Shown: piece by piece, positions 22,997-33,869 of the stretch
How the letters are laid out: each line of letters opens with the position of its first letter
Numbering within the stretch: position 1 is the first letter of the stretch
Assembly (NCBI RefSeq): GCF_945862485.1
Contig: NZ_CAMAYF010000016.1
Location: forward strand, 1-44,908
Length of the DNA stretch: 44,908 bases
Source: Sphingorhabdus sp. EL138
GTDB lineage: Bacteria; Pseudomonadota; Alphaproteobacteria; Sphingomonadales; Sphingomonadaceae
Reading direction: 5' to 3'
Notes under the pieces: generated by a model
The model's input: only the letters and a program-made list of their open reading frames with translations
Databases searched by the model: none
Told to the model about the DNA's origin: nothing
Made by a program: the position numbers and the translations under genes

Positions 22997-24235
22997 TTAT
23001 GTCTCCGCCGATGGTGCGGGCATTCCAATGGTCGCCAGCCGCGATTTTCGACCGAACCGGAATATGCTTTTGACCCATTTGCCGCTTTTTGTCGCAAAAA
23101 CCTCTAGCGCACCAATCGGTTGCCCGCCCGGCACATGGGCGATGATATGGTACATCCACAGGATAAGTGCTGCAAACAGCAGAAATGGCAGCCACAAGGC
23201 AATGAAGGGATCAACTATGCCCATGCCGCCCACGCCTTCGGCATATTCGTTGATCTTGTGATAAGTCACCACCATCACAATCGATAAGAACACCCCAAGC
23301 GCCGACGTCGACCGCTTTGGCGGGACCGCCAATGCCAGTGCAAGTAACGGCAGCAAAAGCATCATGGCGACTTCCACCAAGCGGAAGTGAAAATTTGCCC
23401 AAGCCCGGTCGCGTTCCACCAATGGTTTCTGCGCATCGCCGCCAATTTGAACCAGCTCAGTGATCAGATATTCGCGATCCTTGCCACCGCGCGTTCGGAA
23501 ATTCTCGATCTTTGGCAACGGAATGGGGATGTCATGGCTGGTAAAGCTTAGCACCCGCGGCGATTTATAGCTGGGCGCATAATGCACGAGCGTTCCTTTT
23601 TGGAGCCGCAGTAAGATCGTATCAGGGTCATCGGTCCGCAGAAACTGGCCTTGCTCCGCCGTCACCGCAATGGTCTGCCCGCTGTTGCTTTGCGCGAAAA
23701 CAAATAGGCCCGACAGCGCATTGCCGTTATTGCGGCTCTCATCGATACGGACGGTCAGGTTTTTACCGACATTGTTAAATTCTCCCACCCGCACTTTCGC
23801 GCCAAAGGCACCCGAACGTAGTTCAAAGCGCAGTTCTTCGTACAAATAGCGCGAACTTGGTTGAATAAAGCCGACGATAGCGAAATTGATGGCGGCAAGC
23901 GCGATTGCGAGCATGAACGGAACGCGCAACAAGCGGAAATAGCTCATGCCTACTGCACGAAAAATGTCGAGTTCTGACGACGTTGCCAATCGGCGGAAGG
24001 CCAGCAAGATGCCAAGCAGCAGGCCGATGGGAATACCCAAGGAAAGATATTCGGGCAAGAGGTTGGCAAGCATGCGCCAAACGACGCTGACTGGCCCGCC
24101 TTCTGCGGCAACAAAGTCAAACAGGTTCAGCATCTTTTCCAGAAGCAACAATGACGCGGCAATTGCGAGGGTCGCAAGCAGCGGCAACATTACAAGCCGG
24201 AAGATATAGCGGTCAGTGGCAGTTAGAAATTTCAA
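22997..24235 (-). CDS. lptF: LPS export ABC transporter permease LptF
   Basis: Partner of LptG in the LPS-extracting ABC transporter. N-terminal helices at about 12-33, 58-80 and 99-121 surround the coupling helix RRLATSSELDIFRAVGMSYF. The periplasmic jellyroll domain (about 125-290) contains GEFNNVGKNLTVRIDESRNN and LRLQKGTLVHYAP. Three helices follow, then a cytoplasmic Arg/Lys-rich tail (FRFGRKSRLATIG) of about 40 residues that is longer than typical. The 412-residue chain starts at 24235, opposite the DUF2141 gene with 127 bases between, a likely two-way promoter region. Confidence 0.95.
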   Translation of the reverse strand: MKFLTATDRYIFRLVMLPLLATLAIAASLLLLEKMLNLFDFVAAEGGPVSVVWRMLANLLPEYLSLGIPIGLLLGILLAFRRLATSSELDIFRAVGMSYFRLLRVPFMLAIALAAINFAIVGFIQPSSRYLYEELRFELRSGAFGAKVRVGEFNNVGKNLTVRIDESRNNGNALSGLFVFAQSNSGQTIAVTAEQGQFLRTDDPDTILLRLQKGTLVHYAPSYKSPRVLSFTSHDIPIPLPKIENFRTRGGKDREYLITELVQIGGDAQKPLVERDRAWANFHFRLVEVAMMLLLPLLALALAVPPKRSTSALGVFLSIVMVVTYHKINEYAEGVGGMGIVDPFIALWLPFLLFAALILWMYHIIAHVPGGQPIGALEVFATKSGKWVKSIFRFGRKSRLATIGMPAPSAET

Positions 24236-24362
24236 CTTATGGTCGCCCTGTCACCCTAATTTGGCCGCAAACTCACCCGATAGACGGTTACAGGTTCAGG
24301 GGCAATATCGATGCTATCCGAAAAAAGGCGGATAACGGACATAAAGTTCCAGGAGTATTGCA

Positions 24363-24839
24363 ATGAAGAAATGTGTCGCTCTTGTGACTATGGTTGGTCT
24401 GGTTCTGGTTTCCGGTACTGTTGCGGCCAACCAAGAGCTAGATAATGATATGTCACGATGCACTTCGGGCAATGGACCGGCTGTACTCGTGCAGGTGCGC
24501 GGCGTTAAGGAATCGAGCGGAAAAATCCGCGTCCAGTCCTATCCCGCAATACCCGGTGCATGGTTAGCAAAGGGCCGCTGGCTTCATCGGATTGAAAGCC
24601 CCGCCAATGAAGGCAGCATGAATATTTGCATACCGGTTCCCTCCGAAGGCAAATATGGCATTGCTGTCCGGCATGACCGCAATGGCAATGGCAAGACGGA
24701 TATCAGCCAAGACGGTGGCGGCTTTTCCAATAACCCAAGCATCAGCATTCTGAATTTGGGCAGACCACCTGTTCACAAGGTGGCTTTCCAAGCTGGGCCG
24801 GGCATTACGCGCATTACCGTCAATCTGAAATATATGTGA
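24363..24839 (+). CDS. Exported DUF2141 domain protein
   Basis: A 158-residue secreted protein. Residues 1-22 form a signal peptide (ALVTMVGLVLVSGTVAANQ around the cleavage site). The DUF2141 domain follows, with VQVRGVKESSGKIRVQSYPA, GKYGIAVRHDRNGNGKTD (a DxNxNG-type calcium-binding-like loop) and FSNNPSISILNLGRPPVHKV. Family function is unknown. It heads a plus-strand operon with the lipid kinase and Tam41-like genes; in Caulobacter three adjacent genes (cpgA, cpgB, cpgC) next to spt are needed for ceramide phosphoglycerate, and I infer this one may be the equivalent flank. Confidence 0.9.
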   Translation: MKKCVALVTMVGLVLVSGTVAANQELDNDMSRCTSGNGPAVLVQVRGVKESSGKIRVQSYPAIPGAWLAKGRWLHRIESPANEGSMNICIPVPSEGKYGIAVRHDRNGNGKTDISQDGGGFSNNPSISILNLGRPPVHKVAFQAGPGITRITVNLKYM

Positions 24840-24849
24840 GGGTACTTAT

Positions 24850-25821
24850 TTGGCTTTAGTGGCGCTCCTTTCTAACCCGAATTCAACTGGCAACCGATCT
24901 ATCTTGCCGGCAGTTCGCACCTATTGCGCCAAAAATCCGGATATATTCCATTATGAGGTCGAGGAGATCGGCCAGATTGCCAAGGCGTTGGAGATGATTG
25001 CCCGCGTCAAGCCCAAGGTGCTGGTCATCAACGGCGGCGATGGCACGGTTCAATCCGCCCTGACGGAGCTTTATCATGGTGGCCACTTTGACGGCACTCC
25101 GCCGCCAGTGGCGGTATTACCTAACGGAAAAACGAACCTCATCGCCTTGGACTTGGGCGCAGAAGGCGACCCGCTGGAAGCGCTCTCGCGGATTATTGAA
25201 GTCGCCAAAGGCGACCTGTCAAAACATATTGTGGTGCGCGAACTCATTGCCCTTAGCGATGGCAGCGAAGGTGCGCGTCCGGTGCTCGGCATGTTCCTAG
25301 GCGGTGCGGGACTTGCCGAAACGATTTTATATTGCCGGCACAAGATTTATCCCTTGGGCCTACCCAATGGGCTGAGCCATTTTTTGACCGTAATTGCTGT
25401 CATGTTTTCAGCAATCGTCAGTGTAAAGGCCAGCTTCCTGCCCAAACGATCCAAGCCGGTCAGCATATCGTTCATCCGCAATGGTGAATTGCACGGCATC
25501 TTCTCCGTCCTAATTGTCACGACCTTGGAAAAACTTTTGTTAGGCGGTCAGGCTGGTAATGTTAAACAACGCGGGCTGATGAAATTTCTGGCGGTGGACC
25601 AAAAACCATTGGCGATGCTGAAAATGATTGCGGCCTCTCTGCGCGGCAAATTAGGGCTAACCAATATGCGCGGTGTGCATTTCCAACAAGGCGATGTCAT
25701 TCGCATTGACAGCGAACAAAGCAGTGTCGTTTTGGACGGCGAAGTGTTTCAGGCCCACCGCGGCAGTCCAATCGTTCTGCGCTCGACACCGCCCGTTCCG
25801 TTCTTGAAACTGGCCGCTTAA
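24850..25821 (+). CDS. Diacylglycerol-kinase-family lipid kinase (candidate ceramide kinase, CpgB-like)
   Basis: A cytoplasmic or membrane-bound kinase that phosphorylates a lipid alcohol with ATP. The nucleotide motif INGGDGT is at residues 61-66 and the catalytic Asp loop near the C-terminus reads VVLDGEVF. The second glycine-rich motif reads PNGKTN (91-96), where most diacylglycerol kinases have GTGN, and the chain is 323 residues. Its place between DUF2141 and the Tam41-like gene, facing spt, and the known ceramide-kinase activity of CpgB of Caulobacter, make a ceramide kinase likely (inference). The start is TTG 24850, preceded by GAGGG at 8 bases; there is no better ATG. Confidence 0.9.
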   Translation: MALVALLSNPNSTGNRSILPAVRTYCAKNPDIFHYEVEEIGQIAKALEMIARVKPKVLVINGGDGTVQSALTELYHGGHFDGTPPPVAVLPNGKTNLIALDLGAEGDPLEALSRIIEVAKGDLSKHIVVRELIALSDGSEGARPVLGMFLGGAGLAETILYCRHKIYPLGLPNGLSHFLTVIAVMFSAIVSVKASFLPKRSKPVSISFIRNGELHGIFSVLIVTTLEKLLLGGQAGNVKQRGLMKFLAVDQKPLAMLKMIAASLRGKLGLTNMRGVHFQQGDVIRIDSEQSSVVLDGEVFQAHRGSPIVLRSTPPVPFLKLAA

Positions 25822-25854
25822 CAAGCGTCCATAAAGGCGGCTAAGACCCCTGAT

Positions 25855-26778
25855 ATGCTTTCGCTTACGCAACTTATCACTGAAGAATTGGCTGTCCCCG
25901 TGCAAGCAGGGGTTAGCGAATTTGCTGCGCATATCGCAGCGCAATTCAATGGCGCCGCACGGGCAGTGCTGTTTTACGGTTCTTGTTTACGGACAGAGCA
26001 ATTGCAGGGCGAGATGATCGACTTTTACCTGATCGTTTCGGACTATAAGACAGCTTATAGCAAAAGCTGGCTCGCGACATGGAACCGCCGCCTGCCGCCC
26101 AACGTCTTTCCGTTTCAACATAATGGCCTCATCGCCAAAGTCGCAGTGTTAAGCGAAAGCGACTTTCATGACCTTAACCGGCCAGCCGCCTCCGCTGTTT
26201 CGGTCTGGGCCAGATTTGCACAGCCTTCGCGCTTGGTCTGGTGCGCTGATGAAACGGCCCGACACGCAGCGGTAATCGCGATTTCTGGGGCAGCGCCAAC
26301 ATTGCTAAATGCAGCACTGGCATGTGTCGAACGCGAGGTGGATGTTCTCGATTTGTGGCAGTCCGGGTTCCAGATGACCTATAGTGCCGAACTGCGTGCC
26401 GAACGCAACGATCGGCCGTCGTCCGTGATCGCTTTCGACCCCGAACGCTATGGCCGTTTTGGCATCGCTGCGCTTTATCACACCAGCATCGCGAGCGAAC
26501 TGCGCGGCGACAAAATCCTTCTGTTGCCGGATGTGGATGGAAGAATTGCGCAGGAGAAAAACCGTTGGCCAGGCTTGCGGCGACGCGGCAAATTACTGAC
26601 TATCGCACGGCTTGCCAAAGCTGCGTTTACTTATGCGGGCGGGATTGATTATCTGGCGTGGAAGATCAACCGCCACGCTGGAACGCACATCATCATCCGG
26701 CCATGGCAACGCAAATGGCCATTGGTCGCGGCGCTGTTTCTGGTGCCCAAGTTGCTGGCCAAGGGCGCGGTGCGTTAA
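25855..26778 (+). CDS. Tam41-like nucleotidyltransferase-fold protein
   Basis: A 307-residue protein. Residues 37-62 read RAVLFYGSCLRTEQLQGEMI followed by DFYLIV: a Gly-Ser pair then an Asp-bearing strand, the pattern of the nucleotidyltransferase superfamily, closest in my reading to the Tam41 CDP-diacylglycerol synthases. Next comes NRRLPPNVFPFQ and AKVAVLSESDFHDL, also Tam41-like. Hydrophobic stretches at the C-terminus (RKWPLVAALFLVPKLLAKGA) may attach it to the membrane. It lies 33 bases after the lipid kinase gene. I infer a role in activating or modifying the phospho-ceramide head group; this is a guess from context. Confidence 0.7.
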   Translation: MLSLTQLITEELAVPVQAGVSEFAAHIAAQFNGAARAVLFYGSCLRTEQLQGEMIDFYLIVSDYKTAYSKSWLATWNRRLPPNVFPFQHNGLIAKVAVLSESDFHDLNRPAASAVSVWARFAQPSRLVWCADETARHAAVIAISGAAPTLLNAALACVEREVDVLDLWQSGFQMTYSAELRAERNDRPSSVIAFDPERYGRFGIAALYHTSIASELRGDKILLLPDVDGRIAQEKNRWPGLRRRGKLLTIARLAKAAFTYAGGIDYLAWKINRHAGTHIIIRPWQRKWPLVAALFLVPKLLAKGAVR

Positions 26779-26844
26779 CCGCCAAATCGGTTGCGCGGGG
26801 GCAATAAACGAGCGTGACGGTCAAGCCTATTCCCGGACGTTCCG

Positions 26845-28044
26845 TCAGATGATCCCGACAGCTTTGCCCGCGCGTTCGAAGCGGTTGAGAATATCTGCGA
26901 CCTGATCGCTCGTATGCTCCGCGCAAAGCGAGCAACGCAGCAAGGTCATGCCCGCGGGCGTCGCGGGCGGACGTGCCAAGTTCACATAGAGGCCGTTTTC
27001 AAGCAACGCCGCCCACATCGCCGCGCCTTTTTCTAGATCGGGCATAATGACCGCAATGATCGCGCTTTGTGCATTGGGTGTGCCCAATTGGAAGCCGAGA
27101 TCGCGCAGCCCCTGATGCAGATTTCTTGAATTTTCCCACAAATGCGCGCGCTTGTTGCCATTGTGCATGAGTTTGCGGATGCTCGCCGCCGAACAGGCGA
27201 CAACCGAAGGCGGAAGCGATGCGGTGAACACATAAGGACGGCACACGAGCCGCATGATTTCAAACTTGGGATGGTTCGACACGCAGAAGCCACCTACGGT
27301 ACCCACCGATTTGGAAAAGGTGCCAATCACAAAATCGACATCATCAAGCACGCCTTGCTCTTCCGCCACACCGCGTCCATTTTCGCCAATAAAGCCCATC
27401 GAATGTGCTTCGTCGACCAGGATCATCGCCCCTGCTTCTTTCGAAACGCGGATCATTTCCTTCAAAGGCGCAACGTCACCAAGCATAGAGTAAACGCCCT
27501 CAAGCACAACAAGCTTGCCTGCGTCCGCCGGAAGCCGCTTCAGGCGTTTTTCGAGAGCCTCAACGTCATTATGGCGGAATGCGACGATTTCGGCGTCGCC
27601 CATTTTGCAACCATCATAAATCGACGCATGGCTGTCGATATCGAGGATGATATAATCGCCTTTGCCCGCAATCGTGCTGATGATACCCAAATTCGCCTGA
27701 TAGCCCGTGGAAAAGACCATGGCATGGTCCATCCCGTAAAATTCCTTCAACGCGTCTTCGCATTCCTTATGGCCCTGAAACGTGCCGTTGAGAACGCGGC
27801 TGCCGGTTGTGCCAGCGCCAAATTCGTCCAATGCTTGCTTGCCTGCCGCAATGACATCATCGTCAAAGGTCATGCCCATATAATTATAGGTGCCAAGCAA
27901 GATCGTTTCCTTGCCGTTGACGACAGCGACGGTGGGCGATTTCACTTCTTCCATCACCAGGCTGAACGGGTCTTTTACGCCCGTAGCGAGCAGACCTTCG
28001 CGCTGAGCGATCAAGGCATCAAATTTTGAAAATAAGTCAGTCAT
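26845..28044 (-). CDS. spt: Serine palmitoyltransferase
   Basis: The pyridoxal-phosphate enzyme that condenses L-serine with a long acyl thioester to 3-ketosphinganine, the first step of sphingolipid synthesis. The 399-residue chain resembles the soluble Sphingomonas enzyme. PLP residues are visible: H139 in DIDSHASIYDG (stacks on the cofactor), D211 and H214 in DEAHSMGFIGENGRG, and K245 in GTFSKSVGTVGG (Schiff base). The start at 28044 gives MTDLFSKFDALIAQREGLLA. It lies 20 bases downstream of a dedicated ACP gene. Related aminotransferases (KBL, BioF) share the fold, but the neighbours favour serine palmitoyltransferase. Confidence 0.95.
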   Translation of the reverse strand: MTDLFSKFDALIAQREGLLATGVKDPFSLVMEEVKSPTVAVVNGKETILLGTYNYMGMTFDDDVIAAGKQALDEFGAGTTGSRVLNGTFQGHKECEDALKEFYGMDHAMVFSTGYQANLGIISTIAGKGDYIILDIDSHASIYDGCKMGDAEIVAFRHNDVEALEKRLKRLPADAGKLVVLEGVYSMLGDVAPLKEMIRVSKEAGAMILVDEAHSMGFIGENGRGVAEEQGVLDDVDFVIGTFSKSVGTVGGFCVSNHPKFEIMRLVCRPYVFTASLPPSVVACSAASIRKLMHNGNKRAHLWENSRNLHQGLRDLGFQLGTPNAQSAIIAVIMPDLEKGAAMWAALLENGLYVNLARPPATPAGMTLLRCSLCAEHTSDQVADILNRFERAGKAVGII

Positions 28045-28064
28045 AACCGTCTCTCGTGATGAAT

Positions 28065-28310
28065 TTAGGCAGCAGTTAGCTTGGTCACGGCATCGACCAA
28101 CTGGCCGACATTTTCGATCTCCGCCTGCAAATTCATGCTGATGATGATATCGAAGCTGTCTTCGACTTCAGCTACAAAATCCATAACGGTCAGGCTGTCC
28201 CATTCAAGATCGCCGGCAAAGGTGGTTGCTTCACCAACTTCGACGCCTTTTTTGTTAAATGGTTCGATCAAGCCTTTGAGGCGATCAAACATTTCGCTTC
28301 GGTCAGTCAT
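28065..28310 (-). CDS. Acyl carrier protein for sphingolipid synthesis
   Basis: An 81-residue carrier protein holding the acyl chain on phosphopantetheine. The attachment Ser is in DLEWDSLTVMDFVAEVEDSF, with the usual DSL and acidic helix II. The sequence EFNK is replaced by IEPFNKKGVEVGE in helix I. The ATG at 28310 is chosen, since the frame upstream to 28382 lacks conservation. It precedes spt by 20 bases, as in Caulobacter where an ACP and spt are adjacent, and would supply the acyl thioester to serine palmitoyltransferase. Confidence 0.93.
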   Translation of the reverse strand: MTDRSEMFDRLKGLIEPFNKKGVEVGEATTFAGDLEWDSLTVMDFVAEVEDSFDIIISMNLQAEIENVGQLVDAVTKLTAA

Positions 28311-28400
28311 TCTTACATCCTCGATATGATTGGCGGCCAATGCCCCATAACTCCGCGCTATGGCAAGCGAATAAGGCGGCAAAAGGGCAAGGCGAAGGCG

Positions 28401-29305
28401 CTACATCCACCCGTGCTTACGATACCAGCTTACGGTGTCCTTCAGGCCCGCAGCCGTTGCAATTTCCGGCAACCAAAGCTGCGACGCTGGCGCAGCGTCC
28501 GGGTCAATGGTCCAGTCGGGATGCGCAAGGTAATTGGCGCGGTCCGGCGTAAGCTTTGCCTTTGGCCCGCGGATAGCGCGGTCCGCCCATCCGGCGAATT
28601 TCAAAAGAAAGCTCGGTGCATGCACGACCGTGATGTTGCGGCCGACCGCTGCGCCAATGGCTTTGGCGAAGGCTTCATGGCTCCACCCGCCAGCCGTCCC
28701 ATCATCCGCCTCAAACAGGCGTTTCGACACATTTTCAGCTGACAACAGGGTCACGAGCAAACGCGCCAGATCATCGACATGAATGACGGACACGCGCCCG
28801 CGCGGCGGCAACAAAGCCCAGCCTTTGGCTGCAATACGGAACATATCAAACATCTCGGTATCGCCGGGGCCATAGACACCGGGTGGACGAATGACGGTCC
28901 AGTCGAGCGCCGATGCCTTCACAAGATTTTCCGCCTTGGCCTTGCTCGCACCGTACAATGACAGCGCCGGTTCGCGCGCGGCAAGTGACGAGACCGCGAC
29001 GAAGCGATCTATACCCGCCATGTGCGCAGCAGCAATCATGTTTGCCGTGCCCGCCACATTACCGCTTTCGAAACCAGCGGCATCAGGCGCGTTAACAACG
29101 CCAGCAACATGCAATACCGCGTCGGCGCCGTCGCACAATTCGTTGAGGCTGGCCGCATCATCCAGACGGCCATGCACCCATGTCACGCCTGCTGTCTTGG
29201 GCTGGTCCCGCCGTGTCAATGCCCGCACGTGCCAGCCAGCCGCGACCAATCGTCGCAGCGTCATCCGTCCGACGAACCCCGTTGCTCCAGTCAATGCGAC
29301 CGTTT

Positions 29306-29309
<4 letters not shown>
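28401..29309 (-). CDS. NAD-dependent epimerase/reductase (CerR-like ceramide reductase)
   Basis: A short-chain dehydrogenase/epimerase of 302 residues. The Rossmann motif TGATGFVG is at residues 8-15, followed by the SDR active-site segment SLAAREPALSLYGASKAKAE with the catalytic Tyr and Lys (YxxxK). RPPGVYGPGD is typical of the extended SDR group. In the sphingolipid pathway of Caulobacter an epimerase-like protein (CerR) reduces 3-ketosphinganine or its ceramide; synteny with spt and ACP supports that role here. The start is GTG 29309, overlapping the proB stop by four bases (GTGA), so it should be translated by coupling; the frame upstream to 29396 lies within proB. Confidence 0.88.
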
Positions 29310-31518
<2,209 letters not shown>

Positions 31519-31533
31519 TCAATGCCCAAGCTT

Positions 31534-31619
31534 GTCACCCTGAACTTGGTTCAGGGTCCATCATGCGTCTCAACTCTTCGGGCTAAGCTGGCAAATGGAT
31601 GCTGAAACAAGTTCAGCAT
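31534..31619. repeat. 86-base dispersed intergenic repeat, copy A
   Basis: Starts GTCACCCTGAACTTGGTTCA and ends in GCTGAAACAAGTTCAGCAT. The copy at 34522-34607 has exactly the same length; the first 28 and the last 25 bases are identical, the middle 33 are diverged except CTAAG. Each end holds its own hairpin (CTGAAC/GTTCAG left; GCTGAA/TTCAGC right). It lies between obgE and tRNA-Ala. Confidence 0.85.
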
Positions 31620-31636
31620 TACGTGAAAAAGAAGGT

Positions 31637-31712
31637 TGGTGGAGCCTAGGGGAGTCGAACCCCTGACCTCTACACTGCCAGTGTAGCGCTCTACCAGCTG
31701 AGCTAAGGCCCC
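31637..31712 (-). tRNA. tRNA-Ala (anticodon GGC)
   Basis: On the minus strand the 76 bases fold as a standard cloverleaf: acceptor GGGGCCT pairs with AGGCTCC (one G-T), D-arm GCTC/GAGC, anticodon stem CTACA/TGTAG with loop CTGGCAG (anticodon GGC), T-arm AGGGG/CCCCT with TTCGACT. The 3' CCA is encoded. Confidence 0.97.
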
Positions 31713-31786
31713 ATCTGGCCGCCCATTGGGCAGCCATGGTGAGGAGCGCCACTAGCGGCCGCTCCTGTATATATCAAGCCCGAAGA

Positions 31787-32104
31787 TTAGATGTCGTCGG
31801 GCTCATCTTCTGTGCCAGCAACGCCAAGATCTTCGTCGCCACCCAAGTCGACATCATTGTCGGGCGAAACGTCGCCGTCAACCGCATCGACGTCAATGTC
31901 GAGATCATCATCCGCCAGATCCGAATCGTCTTTCTTCTTTTCGGCTTCTTCAAACGGCAATGGCTGCTTCGACTTCAAAACTGGCTCTGGCGTCCACTGG
32001 TTGCCGCATTCGATGCATTCAACCGGTTCGTCCTTCGTCAGGTCGTAAAAACGAACGCCACATTTCGGGCAAGTGCGCTTGGTTCCCCATTCAGCCTTGA
32101 TCAT
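31787..32104 (-). CDS. TIGR02300 family zinc-ribbon protein
   Basis: A 105-residue protein of a family confined to alphaproteobacteria (TIGR02300), of unknown function. A zinc ribbon at residues 11-35 is built from CPKCGVRFYDL and CIECGN; the C-terminal half is strongly acidic (SDLADDDLDIDVDAVDGDVS). The ATG at 32104 begins MIKAEWGTKRTCPKCG, the family N-terminus. It diverges from aroA, the order usual in the group, and shares the 155-base gap as promoter region. Confidence 0.94.
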   Translation of the reverse strand: MIKAEWGTKRTCPKCGVRFYDLTKDEPVECIECGNQWTPEPVLKSKQPLPFEEAEKKKDDSDLADDDLDIDVDAVDGDVSPDNDVDLGGDEDLGVAGTEDEPDDI

Positions 32105-32259
32105 GGCGGGCTTAAATCCTTTTAAACTGGCTTGGAAAGGCAACGCACATCTGTGAATCACCGTCAATTGGCGCGGCCTTTGCCACAGCGACACGCCGCT
32201 GTCAAAAATTACTGTGGTCGTTGACTTGAACGCGCATCATCCGCAAAGCGCAAAACATA

Positions 32260-33594
32260 ATGCACAGTGCTCCATCCCGACCCGGCAGTTTCCAGCCCCG
32301 AGGCCCGTTACTCGGCACTCTAAAGGTTCCTGGCGACAAATCCATTTCGCACCGCGCGCTTATGTTGAGCGCGCTTGCCGTGGGTGAGAGCAAAATTACA
32401 GGCTTGCTAGAAGGCGAAGACGTGCTCGCCACCGCTGCCGCCATGCGGGCCATGGGCGCACATATTGAACGCACGGGCGAGGGCCATTGGACCGTCAACG
32501 GCTTGGGCGTGGGCGGCTTAATGCAGCCCGCTGGCGCACTGGACATGGGCAATAGCGGGACTTCAACACGGTTATTGATGGGTCTGGTCGCCAGCCACAG
32601 GCTAACCGCGACCTTCATTGGCGATGCCAGCCTGTCCAAACGCCCGATGGGCCGCGTGATTGATCCGCTCCGCCAAATGGGCGCCGAGTTTACAGCAAGC
32701 CCCGGCGGGTTGTTGCCGTTGATGGTGCGTGGGTTAGTCCCTGCCATACCGATCAGCTACCGACTGCCGGTCGCCTCCGCGCAAGTGAAAAGCGCTGTCT
32801 TGCTCGCGGGGTTGAACATCGCTGGCATTACCGAAGTGATCGAGCCAGTGCCTACCCGCGACCATAGCGAGCGGATGCTCCGTGGTTTTGGTGCGGATTT
32901 GACGGTAGATGTCGAAGCCGATGGCGTTCGGTATATCCGCCTGATGGGGGAGGCGGAATTACAGCCGCAGCAGATTGAGGTTCCCGGTGATCCGTCCTCC
33001 GCAGCCTTCTTTATTGTTGCGGCGCTCATCACGCCCGGCAGCGAAGTGACGGTCACCCATGTCGGCATGAACCCGACGCGCACCGGGATCTACAAGATGC
33101 TGGAGGCGATGGGCGCTGACCTCACTTATTCTAATGCGCGCGAAGTGGGCGGCGAGCCGGTGGCAGACATCACCGCGCGGCATTCTGTTCTGCGCGGTAT
33201 CGACGTCCCACCGGATGTGGCGCCGAGCATGATTGATGAGTTTCCCGTTTTCTTCGTCGCTGCCAGCATGGCGCAGGGCCGGACAACGACCAGCGGCCTC
33301 GACGAACTGCGGGTGAAGGAATCCGACCGGCTTGCGCTGATGGCGACTGGCTTGAAAGCGATTGGCGCACGGGTTGAAGAACGGGAGGACGGTCTCGTCA
33401 TCGACGGCACTGGCGGGGAGCCGCTGGAGGGCGGCGCAACGGTCACCAGTGCGCTTGACCACCGTATCGCCATGAGCTTTGCCGTGGCAGGCCAGCATGC
33501 CTATCACGCAGTAACGGTGGATGACGTGTCGCCCATCGCGACCAGCTTTCCCACATTTGAATCTATCTTGCATACTCTGCAGGTGCAGCATTGA
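32260..33594 (+). CDS. aroA: 3-phosphoshikimate 1-carboxyvinyltransferase (EPSP synthase)
   Basis: The shikimate-pathway enzyme that joins phosphoenolpyruvate to shikimate-3-phosphate. Motifs include LKVPGDKSISHRALMLSALA at about residues 23-42, DMGNSGTSTRLLMGL (about 95-110), RPMGRVI, and DELRVKESDRLALMATGL around 345. The length of 444 is normal. It heads a plus-strand operon; the stop TGA overlaps the TTG start of the small membrane-protein gene. The Gly-rich site KSISHRAL plus NSGTS (Gly-Asn-Ser rather than the Ala-substituted type) suggests the usual class; I would not infer herbicide response. Confidence 0.97.
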   Translation: MHSAPSRPGSFQPRGPLLGTLKVPGDKSISHRALMLSALAVGESKITGLLEGEDVLATAAAMRAMGAHIERTGEGHWTVNGLGVGGLMQPAGALDMGNSGTSTRLLMGLVASHRLTATFIGDASLSKRPMGRVIDPLRQMGAEFTASPGGLLPLMVRGLVPAIPISYRLPVASAQVKSAVLLAGLNIAGITEVIEPVPTRDHSERMLRGFGADLTVDVEADGVRYIRLMGEAELQPQQIEVPGDPSSAAFFIVAALITPGSEVTVTHVGMNPTRTGIYKMLEAMGADLTYSNAREVGGEPVADITARHSVLRGIDVPPDVAPSMIDEFPVFFVAASMAQGRTTTSGLDELRVKESDRLALMATGLKAIGARVEEREDGLVIDGTGGEPLEGGATVTSALDHRIAMSFAVAGQHAYHAVTVDDVSPIATSFPTFESILHTLQVQH

Positions 33595-33869
33595 CCGAAT
33601 ATGTATCGCCTTTCACCGCAGACCTCATCGGGTTCGCGGGTAGCTTCTTCATCGTCGCGGCGTTCGCGTATAGCAACCTCACGACGCAGATGAACGCCTT
33701 GTGGTTCAAAGTTGCAAACTTCCTTGGCGCGGCGCTGCTGACCATTTCGTTGATGGTGAATTTCAACCTACCAACGATGGTGCTGGAAATTGTCTGGATG
33801 GCGATTGCTTTGTTTGGCATCACCAAGGCGCTGATGAAGCACCGTGTCGATAAAGGCGCGGCCGAATGA
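33591..33869 (+). CDS. Small membrane protein (CBU_0592-like)
   Basis: A 92-residue inner-membrane protein, resembling the CBU_0592 family: membrane segments at about 12-28, 40-57 and 62-80, with [20 protein letters not shown] and [19 protein letters not shown] in the conserved part. Function is unknown. The start is TTG 33591 inside the TGA of aroA (TTGA); its end overlaps the ATG of cmk by four bases, so the three genes should be translated together. Confidence 0.85.
   Translation: MTEYVSPFTADLIGFAGSFFIVAAFAYSNLTTQMNALWFKVANFLGAALLTISLMVNFNLPTMVLEIVWMAIALFGITKALMKHRVDKGAAE

Noticed and set aside
27142-28029. Plus-strand 295-codon frame over spt
   Set aside because: Antisense to a well-supported serine palmitoyltransferase gene.
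31742-31766. 7-bp inverted repeat downstream of the TIGR02300 gene as terminator
   Set aside because: No T-run follows on the minus strand; support is too weak.
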